Shown here one piece after another: positions 34,399 to 43,085 of a DNA stretch of 59,071 bases (its first letter is position 1; every line of letters begins with the position of its first letter). The notes beneath the pieces are model-generated. The model was not told where the DNA came from. It did not search any database and saw nothing but the letters and a program-made list of their open reading frames with translations. Origin of the DNA: an uncultured Lachnospiraceae bacterium (GTDB lineage: Bacteria; Bacillota; Clostridia; Lachnospirales; Lachnospiraceae); contig CATOJE010000013.1 of assembly GCA_951800145.1 (NCBI GenBank), forward strand, positions 1-59,071, given 5' to 3'. The position numbers were made by a program, and so were the translations under genes.

Positions 34399-35520
34399 TC
34401 ACAATTTACATATCTCTTCCAGTTGATCGAAAGAATTAGCAACATATACTAAAGGTTCGTCATATTTTGTATTAAAGTAATTGATCAACGGAATTACAGA
34501 AATATCGCAAAATTCGTCAATATCTTTATTTCTTCCATAAACCAAAGGATATAAATATATCGCTTTTCCATGGCCATTTACTAGTGCTTTACAATTTATA
34601 AGACTTCCTGATATTAATGAAAGTAGTGTTATATTTTCAAACTGATGTGTAATCCAGATTATTTCCCACGGAATATCATTTGCATTGCTGACAGTATATC
34701 CTTTTTTTTGATATATATCTCTTTTATCTCGAGGATGTACTTTTATAAGTATATTTTCCTTTCCAAGTCTTTCTGCAATAGCATCAACTATTTCATCTTC
34801 TTCTATAGGCTGATTGTCAATGTCGCTCGCTGTTGTAAAATAAATATATTTCTTGCCTTGTGTATCAAATTTTCTAACATTAAAGGCATTTTTTAACAGG
34901 TCAATAATTTTTTTGTCATTCCTCGAAATATTATTAATTTTATGCACATTGCGATACAGTGGATTCCTGACTAGTTCTGGAAAAATACAATAAAAATTAT
35001 CCGCCATTTCTGAATATGGCTTTCCCTTTAGGACTTTTCGAATCTTATCTGCATAAATGACTCTTTTAGCCAAACGTGGATCATGATTATAAGCAAACAC
35101 ACCCTCTTCATATCGATTAATTTGCATCCCTTCATGATAATTACACTCAATCAGGCAATAGACAAATGGGTTATAATTGAAAAACCATATTTGATCATAT
35201 TGTTTTTCTGCTGACTCCCCCACTCCAAATTGCATCAGTTTCTTCTTTGCATATTTTTTACTATTAAATAGTAGTACATCTCTAATATCTAAAAGTGTTG
35301 ATTGTTTGTATAGATACTCGTAATCGTTTACATAATAAACATTCGAGAAGAATCCGCTTAGTTTCAATCTTTCCGCTATATCTCTCATACCACTACTTAC
35401 ACTGCTCAAAATGATGTCTACAGAATCATCTTTATGATATTGTTCCTTCAACAATACGGCTATTATTAACTGATATAGTGTATTAATATAGATAGAGAGA
35501 GAGAAAGTACCGCTCATCAT
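34399..35520 (-). CDS. GT52-type sialyltransferase-like glycosyltransferase
   Basis: A 373-residue protein resembling LOS sialyltransferases (GT52) and polysialyltransferases. The HP motif appears as ILIKVHPRDKRD and the Ser motif as LLSLISGSL; the N-terminus (YINTLYQLIIAVLL) matches the family start. It would transfer the CMP-activated nonulosonic acid onto the repeat unit, which ties the synthesis genes to the polymer. It starts on the last base of the upstream stop codon, so translation is coupled. Confidence 0.82.
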   Translation of the reverse strand: MMSGTFSLSIYINTLYQLIIAVLLKEQYHKDDSVDIILSSVSSGMRDIAERLKLSGFFSNVYYVNDYEYLYKQSTLLDIRDVLLFNSKKYAKKKLMQFGVGESAEKQYDQIWFFNYNPFVYCLIECNYHEGMQINRYEEGVFAYNHDPRLAKRVIYADKIRKVLKGKPYSEMADNFYCIFPELVRNPLYRNVHKINNISRNDKKIIDLLKNAFNVRKFDTQGKKYIYFTTASDIDNQPIEEDEIVDAIAERLGKENILIKVHPRDKRDIYQKKGYTVSNANDIPWEIIWITHQFENITLLSLISGSLINCKALVNGHGKAIYLYPLVYGRNKDIDEFCDISVIPLINYFNTKYDEPLVYVANSFDQLEEICKL

Positions 35521-36587
35521 TATACCTCCATACCCTTCTTTAGAATGGATAGTGTTCTTTCCATACCGCTCTGAATATCATACTTCGCTGTCCAGCCAAG
35601 TCCTTTTAGCTTACTTCCATCCAGTCTCGCTTTTGTTGCCTTGCTGTATCCAGCGGCTTCCACAGCATCTGGAATCTCGCAAACAACTTTCTTTCCTGAA
35701 ATACACGCTATTGTTGCAGCCAAATCCTTAAGCATAATATCAGAACGCTCATCTGCGATATTGTAAGCTTCGCCACTTTCTCCCTTCAGCAGGATATACA
35801 GCAAGCCGCTCACAGCATCTGCAACGTAGGTATAGCTGTAATACTGTGTCCCTGTCGATTTTAGAACGATGTCTTCACCAGCGATACCTTTCCGAATAAA
35901 CTGGCTAATCGCCTTTGTGTCGGTCATCAACATTGTTGGGCCATAAGAGCGTGTTAGACGTGGGATAACCACATCTAGTCCCTTCTGAGCCTTATATGCT
36001 TGGCAGAGTGCTTCTCCACAACGCTTGCTTTCAGGATATCCGGCACGCATGGTATTGCTGTTTATATAGCCACAGTAGCTCTCATCAAACAGCTCTACAT
36101 CGCCGCGGTTTTCTCCGTAGATTTCATTGGAGGATGTGAAAGCAAACTGTGTGGCATGATGATCAACTGCAAAATCCAGCATGTTCTGGAGTCCGATGAT
36201 ATTCGTGGTAATCGTACCGATAGGATCCGTTGAATATTGCATAGGATGTGTATTTGATGCCATATGAAGGACGTAGTCTACTGTACCAAGTTCGTCATGC
36301 ACAAACGTCTTATTAATATCGTAGGGAACAAACTGAAGAAATGGATTATCGTTCCACTTCGAGAATCTATCCGCCGCTTTTTGGGCATTCCTTCCTAAGG
36401 CATATACCGCACAATTCAAGCCATTCTCATTCTTTATCATTAGGACGTCTACGAGAAATGAGCCAACCAGACCAGTTGCCCCGGATATTAGGACACTTTT
36501 GTCTTTAAGCTTATTCCATGGCAGATTGAGGCCAGCCACATATTCTAGATCTTCAATATAAAGAGCGCTGTTATATAGATTCATCAC
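35520..36587 (-). CDS. NAD-dependent epimerase/dehydratase (extended SDR)
   Basis: A 355-residue nucleotide-sugar SDR. The Rossmann motif is SGATGLVGSFL near residue 35; catalytic Ser lies in FTSSNEIYG and the Tyr/Lys pair in YPESKR, with Pro instead of the more usual variants. The N-terminal 20 residues (DLEYVAGLNLPW) are an extension seen in a subgroup next to IspD-like genes. Together with the flanking cytidylyltransferase and LicD genes it probably makes or modifies a CDP-linked substrate. Confidence 0.85.
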   Translation of the reverse strand: MMNLYNSALYIEDLEYVAGLNLPWNKLKDKSVLISGATGLVGSFLVDVLMIKNENGLNCAVYALGRNAQKAADRFSKWNDNPFLQFVPYDINKTFVHDELGTVDYVLHMASNTHPMQYSTDPIGTITTNIIGLQNMLDFAVDHHATQFAFTSSNEIYGENRGDVELFDESYCGYINSNTMRAGYPESKRCGEALCQAYKAQKGLDVVIPRLTRSYGPTMLMTDTKAISQFIRKGIAGEDIVLKSTGTQYYSYTYVADAVSGLLYILLKGESGEAYNIADERSDIMLKDLAATIACISGKKVVCEIPDAVEAAGYSKATKARLDGSKLKGLGWTAKYDIQSGMERTLSILKKGMEV

Positions 36588-36594
36588 TATCCCC

Positions 36595-37311
36595 TTACTT
36601 CAGCCAATTGTCCTTATCCAATTTCATATACGCTTTAAACATCTCAAGATCATCCTTTGTGGTTAATTTTATGTTCTTGTCTGACCCCGCCGCAAAGTAC
36701 AGCCGCTCCCCAAGTTCGACCATCATAGTGTTTGTATAGGAGGATCCGTAGATGCCAATCTCCTTCTCAAACGCCAGATGATAAGCCCAGTTAAGCTTGC
36801 CAAACTTATACGCTTGTGGAGTCGAAACACGCCGGAGTGTCTCCCTAGGTATGTACTTTGTTGTACTGATTTCATCGTCTACTACAAATATCTGTTCATT
36901 GTAAGGCATTGATGTTACAGCATTACCATACTGTTGACACTTCAGAATAACATCCGTTAAGACTGTTTCATCTACAAGAGGACGGATACCATCATGGATA
37001 ATAATAACATCATCGTCAGATGCTTGTCCTTCTAAATTATACACACCGTTTCGGATTGATTCCTGTCCTGTTTCCCCACCGGACACCACCCATTGAAGCT
37101 TTGTGATACGAAACTGCTTCGCATAAGCCCACAAAACATCATGCCATCCATCAATACATACCACCTCAATCGCATCAATCTGCGGATGTTTCTGAAATCC
37201 CTCTAATGTATACAGCAGCACCGGCCTATCATATACGTTTATAAACTGTTTGGGTATGTCTTGTCCCATCCGATGTCCGGCGCCACCGGCAATTATTATT
37301 GCTGTGTTCAT
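36595..37311 (-). CDS. IspD/TarI-like cytidylyltransferase
   Basis: A 238-residue nucleotidyltransferase. The signature AIIIAGGAGHRMGQDIPKQF and the later VIIHDGIRPLV match IspD/TarI enzymes, which make CDP-methylerythritol or CDP-ribitol. In this setting between an SDR and LicD a role in activating a polyol or sugar phosphate with CTP is more likely than isoprenoid synthesis. It overlaps the LicD gene by 4 bases (ATGA). Confidence 0.85.
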   Translation of the reverse strand: MNTAIIIAGGAGHRMGQDIPKQFINVYDRPVLLYTLEGFQKHPQIDAIEVVCIDGWHDVLWAYAKQFRITKLQWVVSGGETGQESIRNGVYNLEGQASDDDVIIIHDGIRPLVDETVLTDVILKCQQYGNAVTSMPYNEQIFVVDDEISTTKYIPRETLRRVSTPQAYKFGKLNWAYHLAFEKEIGIYGSSYTNTMMVELGERLYFAAGSDKNIKLTTKDDLEMFKAYMKLDKDNWLK

Positions 37312-38237
37312 TTCTTTAAATCTCCCGGCAACTTAAATTCTAAGTATATGTGCTCCTCCCTTTTATCTTCCGGAGGCGGAGTCATGTAATCTGGTCCATA
37401 GAGCACCTTGAAATAGCTATCATAATCCTTTGCCACATTCCACTCGTGTTCCTCAAACGTTTTTTTGATCGTTTCCTGCATGCCACTACGTTTATACATC
37501 TCTCCAAAGTAGTGTTTTCTCCCACCTGGAATACTGATATATTCAGAATTATTATTCTTGCACATGCTGTAAATCGCATGAGTAAGAACAGCCATTCTTC
37601 GCACACTCATGAAGCTGAATAACCACCCGATTCCCACTTTAATTCTTATGGCTTTGTACGCATTGGGATCTCCCTCAGTGATACGTTTCAATTGTTTCCT
37701 ATTTTTATAATAGTTTCTGCAAGATAAAAACAGCCCGGACGCCATGCACAAATATCCATGCAGTTTTCTTGCTATCGGATTGTCAAAAACATTTTCTAAG
37801 ACGAAAATATCAATTGATATCCCACACTCGTCATCAATTGGGTCTAAATGACTTCTGGCAACAGAACCATTTAATCTGACCTTAGCCATCTGCAGCCCAT
37901 AGTTATCTGTCCTATATGTCTGCACCGTATATTTTCCTGGATACTTTTGTGCAAATACTTCAGCAAACTTATCTTGTTGGATTCCAAGAATATTAATATC
38001 AAAATCATCGTCCCATGGGATAAATCCTTTATGCCTGACAGCGCCTAACGCACTTCCGCCTGAAAGTTGATAATAGATATTTTCCTCTTCACAGATGGAT
38101 ATAATATCTTCAGCGATTGAAAGCAATACCTTCTGGTAATCCCTCAGCAACTCGCCTTCTAATTTAATGCATTCGTCATCTTTGATATTCAAATGTTTCA
38201 ATAATTCCATCGTAGAAAGCGATGTTCTTTTTTCCAT
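37308..38237 (-). CDS. licD: LicD-family phosphotransferase
   Basis: A 309-residue protein with the LicD signature YYQLSGGSALGAVRHKGF followed by IPWDDDFDI, where the Asp residues bind metal. LicD proteins transfer phosphocholine or another phospho-alcohol from a CDP donor to a glycan. The CDP donor here is probably made by the overlapping IspD-like protein. No choline kinase or transporter genes (licA, licB, licC) are present, so the group is more likely a polyol phosphate than choline. Confidence 0.88.
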   Translation of the reverse strand: MEKRTSLSTMELLKHLNIKDDECIKLEGELLRDYQKVLLSIAEDIISICEEENIYYQLSGGSALGAVRHKGFIPWDDDFDINILGIQQDKFAEVFAQKYPGKYTVQTYRTDNYGLQMAKVRLNGSVARSHLDPIDDECGISIDIFVLENVFDNPIARKLHGYLCMASGLFLSCRNYYKNRKQLKRITEGDPNAYKAIRIKVGIGWLFSFMSVRRMAVLTHAIYSMCKNNNSEYISIPGGRKHYFGEMYKRSGMQETIKKTFEEHEWNVAKDYDSYFKVLYGPDYMTPPPEDKREEHIYLEFKLPGDLKK

Positions 38238-38323
38238 ATCCTCACCCTACACATACTTTTCGATCCATGGAAACTCCTGATTCGGCCTTTGGCTTCTCTC
38301 ATTGCCTGTTCCTCCAACTATCC

Positions 38324-39781
38324 TTACTTCAGCAAATACTTCTTAATGTTCTTAAACGCCTTAAGGCTCCTCTTCATATCCGCCGGATCCTTAATTCCCA
38401 TAACGATACGGTGCCAAATATAGCTGGGCCGCATATAATACTTCTTGCGTGCGTCATCGCAAAATTTAACCATCTCTTCACCAGTAAGTCCAGGCAATTC
38501 CAAAAGGCAGTTAATCGTCCCATCCTCTTTCACATAGTCCATATAGCCTCCATGGATATATCCATTCTCCTTAGCCCATAAGTACGCCTCTGTTCCAGGG
38601 AATGGAAGTAAAGGGTAGAATTGTGCGGTATCTGTATTAAGCTCCAGTGCCAGACTCAGTGTCTCCTCCATTGTCTCCTTGGTTTCGCCTTTATTGCCAA
38701 CCATGTAGCAGGCATGAATCTGAAGACCTGCCTTCTTGGCATTCTTTACATACTGATGAACCTGCTCAAGCTTCGTACCCTTCTTAATGTTATTCAGAAT
38801 CTGCTGGCTTCCGCTCTCAATACCAGGGATAATCAAGTGACACCCAGCCGCCTTCATGACCTTCATCGTCTCAAGATCGAGATTCACCCTTGCATTACAA
38901 AGCCAGCGGAACTTTTTGTTAAGCCCCTTCTCCTGCATCAGCCTGCAGATTTCGAAGATACGGTCTTTCTTGATCGTAAACGTATCATCTTCAAAAACGA
39001 TCTCCCTGACATCTGGAAAGTTGTCCGCAATATACTGAAGCTCTGCCACAACATTTTCCGCACTGCGCATCCTGTAGACATGGCCATGCATAGTCTGTGG
39101 ATAAACACAGAAATTGCAGCGGGCCATACAGCCGCGGCCCGTAAACAACTGAACTTCAGGATACTCGCCGGCCGCGAAGAAATAATCCTTATAATTCAAA
39201 TGCTTCTTCACGAATTCTGCCAGAAATGGAATCTCATCAAGTTCCGTGATATAGGGCATATCGGGATTCGACTTAATCTCGCCATCTTTTCTGTATGTTA
39301 GGCCATTGACTGCGAAGGGATCCTTTCCATCTCGAATTGCCCTGGCTGCATCGCGAACAATATAGTCATACTCATGACGGGCCACAGCATCCAGCAGCTT
39401 ACTATTTGCCAGAGTTTCATCTGGAAGCGCTGAAGGATGCGTTCCAACAAGCATCACAAATGCGTCAGGATAATGTTCCTTTAGGTGATCCGCAACATCC
39501 GTATCATTCACAATAGAAGGAGTGCTGGTGTTGACAACGAAGAGCTTTGTCCCAAAGCCATGAGAACCGATATAGTCATACTGTTCCTGCCCGGTCATCG
39601 GCTTTGCAGGGGCATCTAAGAATTCAACTTCAAATCCATCCTTTTCACATACTGCCGCAGCATAGATAAGCCAAAGTGGATAGTAAAGGGTTCCGCTCCG
39701 TGTTACAGTAGGGCTGCGGTTCTCCCGTGAGAACTTGCCGTATTCAGCTTTAAATGACGGATTCACAAAAAATACTTTCAT
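38324..39781 (-). CDS. B12-binding-type radical SAM protein
   Basis: A 485-residue radical SAM enzyme. The N-terminal 150 residues resemble a cobalamin-binding domain (VGTHPSALPDETL) and the core has the cluster motif CMARCNFC in GRGCMARCNFCVYPQ, then a TIM-barrel with IPGIESGSQQIL and CYMVGNKGET. Such enzymes methylate or rearrange unreactive carbons, as in fosfomycin or hopanoid synthesis. In a capsule locus it may C-methylate or otherwise rework a sugar or its alcohol side group. The substrate is unknown. Confidence 0.87.
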   Translation of the reverse strand: MKVFFVNPSFKAEYGKFSRENRSPTVTRSGTLYYPLWLIYAAAVCEKDGFEVEFLDAPAKPMTGQEQYDYIGSHGFGTKLFVVNTSTPSIVNDTDVADHLKEHYPDAFVMLVGTHPSALPDETLANSKLLDAVARHEYDYIVRDAARAIRDGKDPFAVNGLTYRKDGEIKSNPDMPYITELDEIPFLAEFVKKHLNYKDYFFAAGEYPEVQLFTGRGCMARCNFCVYPQTMHGHVYRMRSAENVVAELQYIADNFPDVREIVFEDDTFTIKKDRIFEICRLMQEKGLNKKFRWLCNARVNLDLETMKVMKAAGCHLIIPGIESGSQQILNNIKKGTKLEQVHQYVKNAKKAGLQIHACYMVGNKGETKETMEETLSLALELNTDTAQFYPLLPFPGTEAYLWAKENGYIHGGYMDYVKEDGTINCLLELPGLTGEEMVKFCDDARKKYYMRPSYIWHRIVMGIKDPADMKRSLKAFKNIKKYLLK

Positions 39782-39792
39782 GTCCTACTCTC

Positions 39793-40632
39793 CTACTTTC
39801 CAAATGACTTCCTCAGTTTTTTTGCATTAAACAGGTAATGGTGCTTTCGGAACATATATCCAAGTCCTTTGATATGTTCCCAGTTCATCTTACTGAACAG
39901 CTTCTTCTTGCTAAGACGCTGCCACTCGTGAATAATCTGAGCGCCCGGGCAGAAGGCCACTTGATATCCAGCTTTCCAAACTCTGATGCAATACTCCGCA
40001 TCTTCCGGTGCGTAGAATATTTTCTCGTCAAGCAGCCCTGCCTTTTTCAGCACCTCTGGTCTTATCAACCAGCACGCACTCATCAAATAGTCCACAGGAT
40101 AACTCACTGCCTCCGATGTTGGAGGCCTTTGGACCTCCATCTCCTCACCTTTTTTCTGTAACCACTTGACCGGCACGCCCTTGCAGACCTTCTCCTGTAA
40201 CGTAGGAAAACATCTGGCAGACATCTGAACAACGCCTGAACTAGTCATCATAGTTGGTCCGATAATTCCATACCTTGGATACTGTTCCATTTCATGAATG
40301 AGCTTAAGAAATGCCTCGTCGTTTACTACGGTATCACTATCCAGTATGCAGTAATAATCAACCTCTTTCAGTGCTTTGATTCCTGCGTTTCGTGAAATGG
40401 TTGTTCCTCTATTCTCATCATAATGAATCATTGAGATTGTCCGCGGATTTTCCTCAATATACCGATTAACTATCTGAACCGTTCCGTCTGTACTTCCATT
40501 ATCCACAACAACTGTTTGTGGAAGAATCATTTTAAGTTCTGCGATTGATTTTAGGCAGGCGTCAGTAACCTTTTCCGAATTCCATACAAGGATCACAAAT
40601 CCTATGCGAGGGCTAATTCTCTCAGGTATCAA
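39793..40632 (-). CDS. Family 2 glycosyltransferase
   Basis: A 279-residue GT-A fold enzyme. The nucleotide-binding beta strand is VVVDNGSTDGT, the DXD motif is LDSDTV near residue 97, and the acceptor-side motif is APEDAEYCIRVWKAG. It resembles rhamnosyltransferase-type GT2 enzymes and has no membrane segment. It would add one sugar of the repeat unit on the cytosolic face. It overlaps the upstream epimerase gene by 4 bases. Confidence 0.88.
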   Translation of the reverse strand: MIPERISPRIGFVILVWNSEKVTDACLKSIAELKMILPQTVVVDNGSTDGTVQIVNRYIEENPRTISMIHYDENRGTTISRNAGIKALKEVDYYCILDSDTVVNDEAFLKLIHEMEQYPRYGIIGPTMMTSSGVVQMSARCFPTLQEKVCKGVPVKWLQKKGEEMEVQRPPTSEAVSYPVDYLMSACWLIRPEVLKKAGLLDEKIFYAPEDAEYCIRVWKAGYQVAFCPGAQIIHEWQRLSKKKLFSKMNWEHIKGLGYMFRKHHYLFNAKKLRKSFGK

Positions 40633-41633
40633 AATAGGCCCTCCTCATTGCAATCCTTATACCAATCCGCAAAGGACTCCTCTAAACTATAGTGGAATCG
40701 ATAATCCATTCCAGCCAGCTTTTTGCCACAGATATTTGTACTCACCATAAGCTTTTTGACCCTGTCAGGATGAATTCCGACTTTCTTTCCGCCCAAGGGG
40801 CCAACCACTCTTGCCACGCCCATCAGAAGTTTTCCATTGATCATCGGTACCCTGTTCTTCATTCCTGTAGCCGACTTCATTGCCTCACATATCTGTTCGA
40901 TGGTATATGCCGGTTCAAAAGTGCAATTAATGATGTCATATCCAGGGAAGCTGTTATCAATTATCCGGTTCTTCATGAACTGAACCAGCTCTTTGACATA
41001 GACACAAGCCTTTATTGTGTCCTTCCGTCCGGCATAGAAGTAGTAATGTCCTTTTATTCCTTTGTAAAGCCTCGTCATGTTCCCGTGCTCACCCTTGCCG
41101 TATACGATTCCGGGACGTAGGATTGTTAACTCTTTGCACGTTTCTTTCTCACACCAGCCGATATGGATCTTTTCCGCCACAAGCTTGGATATTCCATAGG
41201 GCGTGTTTGGTGTTGGCAGCGTGTCTTCTGTTTTCAGTTCTTCCGCTGCGCCATAGGGCGCGATGGAAGACGTGAATAAAATCTTATGTATTCCATGCTT
41301 CTCCGCAAAGGCGGTCACATTTTCAGCACCTCTGATATTCGTCTCGAAGTACTCTTTATCCTCATGCCCAGGAGTCCTGTGAACAGCAGCAAAATTGAAG
41401 ATGATATCCTCCGGTGTTGGCGAGAATTCAAACCGGATAGGTTTCCGCACATCAAGCCTTATATATTCAATGCCATCGTTCTTCTCTGCGATTTCAGGGA
41501 CTAGGCCCTCTTCTCCAGGCATAACAATATCGAGAGCATAGATATGATCTCCTGCTTTAACACACTCATTCTCAAGCATATGTATTAGATGGGTTCCTAT
41601 AAATCCTGACCCTCCGAAGATGATGTAATTCAT
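40629..41633 (-). CDS. NAD-dependent nucleotide-sugar epimerase/dehydratase
   Basis: A 334-residue extended SDR. The motif FGGSGFIGTHL is at residues 5-15; catalytic Ser lies in FTSSIAPYG and the Tyr/Lys pair in TPYGISKLVAEK. It probably epimerises or dehydrates a nucleotide sugar for the repeat unit. I chose ATG 41633 (MNYIIFGGSG), 8 bases after AAGGA, instead of the frame start at 41651. Confidence 0.87.
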   Translation of the reverse strand: MNYIIFGGSGFIGTHLIHMLENECVKAGDHIYALDIVMPGEEGLVPEIAEKNDGIEYIRLDVRKPIRFEFSPTPEDIIFNFAAVHRTPGHEDKEYFETNIRGAENVTAFAEKHGIHKILFTSSIAPYGAAEELKTEDTLPTPNTPYGISKLVAEKIHIGWCEKETCKELTILRPGIVYGKGEHGNMTRLYKGIKGHYYFYAGRKDTIKACVYVKELVQFMKNRIIDNSFPGYDIINCTFEPAYTIEQICEAMKSATGMKNRVPMINGKLLMGVARVVGPLGGKKVGIHPDRVKKLMVSTNICGKKLAGMDYRFHYSLEESFADWYKDCNEEGLF

Positions 41634-41695
41634 TTCAGCAGTCCTTCCCACACAAAAACTAAATTTCTATTGTCCCTCAATCGAAGTAGCCATCG

Positions 41696-42916
41696 TCATT
41701 CCCAGAAAATATAATCGCTCTGTTCTATCATTTCGCTTATTCCTGCGATGACGGTACAAGGCGCCAGAACCACAGAAATGATTAACAGATCGATTCCTAT
41801 GCCCGGTAAAACAGCCGCTCCATAGATAACTTCGAATACCACAACCGCTCCTGCACAGATCACCCAAGCCAAGGCTCCTCTTTTAAGAAATGCCAGCTTC
41901 CTCCCCCGAAAAAACGATGTAAGATTGATGAATAAGAAAAATCCAAATAACCCAAAAACGATACTTCTGGATGATTCCAGTCCTTTTAATGTTATATAAA
42001 GTGCGCCGGTGTTAAATTTCTTCATTATCATCGTGAGAAGAAGTATTGCTGCTGAGATTACGATGCCTGCGCTGTAATAAATGGGTTCATCTGTTGTCTC
42101 ATTCAAACCCAATAACTTTGATTCGCCAAGACTCCGTATTTTCGTCTCATTTAGGATTAGCGGGCTGTATCGCATGGATAGGCTGGTTTTAACGCCGGCA
42201 CGGTGTGCAATCGTTAGTATTTCCTTCGTGGTCTCATCTGACAGGAAATGATCGGCAATCACGACCTCATCCAGGCCCTCTACCCTGTTCTCCAGCTCAT
42301 CAGCCCTATACTCGCCAAGCCATTCAATGATTGGTTCCGGATAGTTCTCTATATCAAAAATCGCATTTACATCCGTCCTCAGACGGTCACTATTTCCCAT
42401 GTAGCCGATAATCTTTATCCCAAACTGTGTATTCTGAAATACAGACTTGATATAGTCATCAGCCATATCCCCATCGCCGATAATCAGCACATAATACGGA
42501 TCCTTTCCATCGCATCTCGCTCTGGCAATCCTGCTTTCGGCAATACCCCTGCGGCCAATCAAACCAACGCTTGAGAGAATCCAGAAGAGGAGTAAAGCCC
42601 AGCGCGAAAAGTAAACGATACCAGCGATATAGAATGCAGCAAGAAGGAGTAAGCAGCCTACTGAGTTTTTTGAAATCATTTGGTAAAGACCGCTGAGACT
42701 CCCTTTTCCTTCAAACCATCTTGCTTGTGTGCCATAGTCCAGAGTACATGCCAGCAAGATGCTATACATCAAAGCGATCATCAGGTACGGTGCTGATAAA
42801 GCATTGATTCCCGGATCTGAGTGTAGAATCCGATAACGGATAACCACTGCAAGGATATATGATACGAACACGATTATGCTGTTGAGGATCACTTCCTTCA
42901 GATATTCTTTTCTCAT
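41696..42916 (-). CDS. WbaP/EpsE N-terminal-like membrane protein without transferase domain
   Basis: A 406-residue protein. Four N-terminal membrane segments and a Rossmann-like cytosolic domain (YYVLIIGDGDMADDYIKS) match the front half of polyprenyl-phosphate hexose-1-phosphate transferases. The catalytic C-terminal domain, with its Lys and Asp-rich motif, is absent; instead about three to four more membrane segments follow (residues 275-390). It should not start glycan assembly itself. It may regulate or scaffold an initiating transferase encoded elsewhere. It is the first gene of the polysaccharide operon. Confidence 0.72.
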   Translation of the reverse strand: MRKEYLKEVILNSIIVFVSYILAVVIRYRILHSDPGINALSAPYLMIALMYSILLACTLDYGTQARWFEGKGSLSGLYQMISKNSVGCLLLLAAFYIAGIVYFSRWALLLFWILSSVGLIGRRGIAESRIARARCDGKDPYYVLIIGDGDMADDYIKSVFQNTQFGIKIIGYMGNSDRLRTDVNAIFDIENYPEPIIEWLGEYRADELENRVEGLDEVVIADHFLSDETTKEILTIAHRAGVKTSLSMRYSPLILNETKIRSLGESKLLGLNETTDEPIYYSAGIVISAAILLLTMIMKKFNTGALYITLKGLESSRSIVFGLFGFFLFINLTSFFRGRKLAFLKRGALAWVICAGAVVVFEVIYGAAVLPGIGIDLLIISVVLAPCTVIAGISEMIEQSDYIFWE

Positions 42917-43000
42917 CCTGTGTACGCCTTCCTATTTGAAATCATGTCTGTTGCTGTGTGTCCATCCCGGTGATTTCTTCATACCCATGTAAAAATTTCG

Positions 43001-43080
43001 GGTTCACTGTGACTTTCACTCACAGTCACCGGGCCCTGTGGATCGAACGCCTCGCGGAGTACTAGCCATGAATAGTAACA
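43001..43080 (-). repeat. Left arm of long inverted repeat flanking the recombinase-like gene
   Basis: Read on the minus strand this arm runs GTTACTATTCATGGCTAGTA, then CCGCGAGGCGTT, a 15-base insertion and a hairpin (ACTGTGA, loop GTGAAAG, TCACAGT at 43006-43026), then GAACCCGA. The same order occurs on the plus strand at 44026-44092. It lies in the leader of the polysaccharide operon, 85 bases before its first start codon. Confidence 0.75.
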
Positions 43081-43085
43081 AAATT

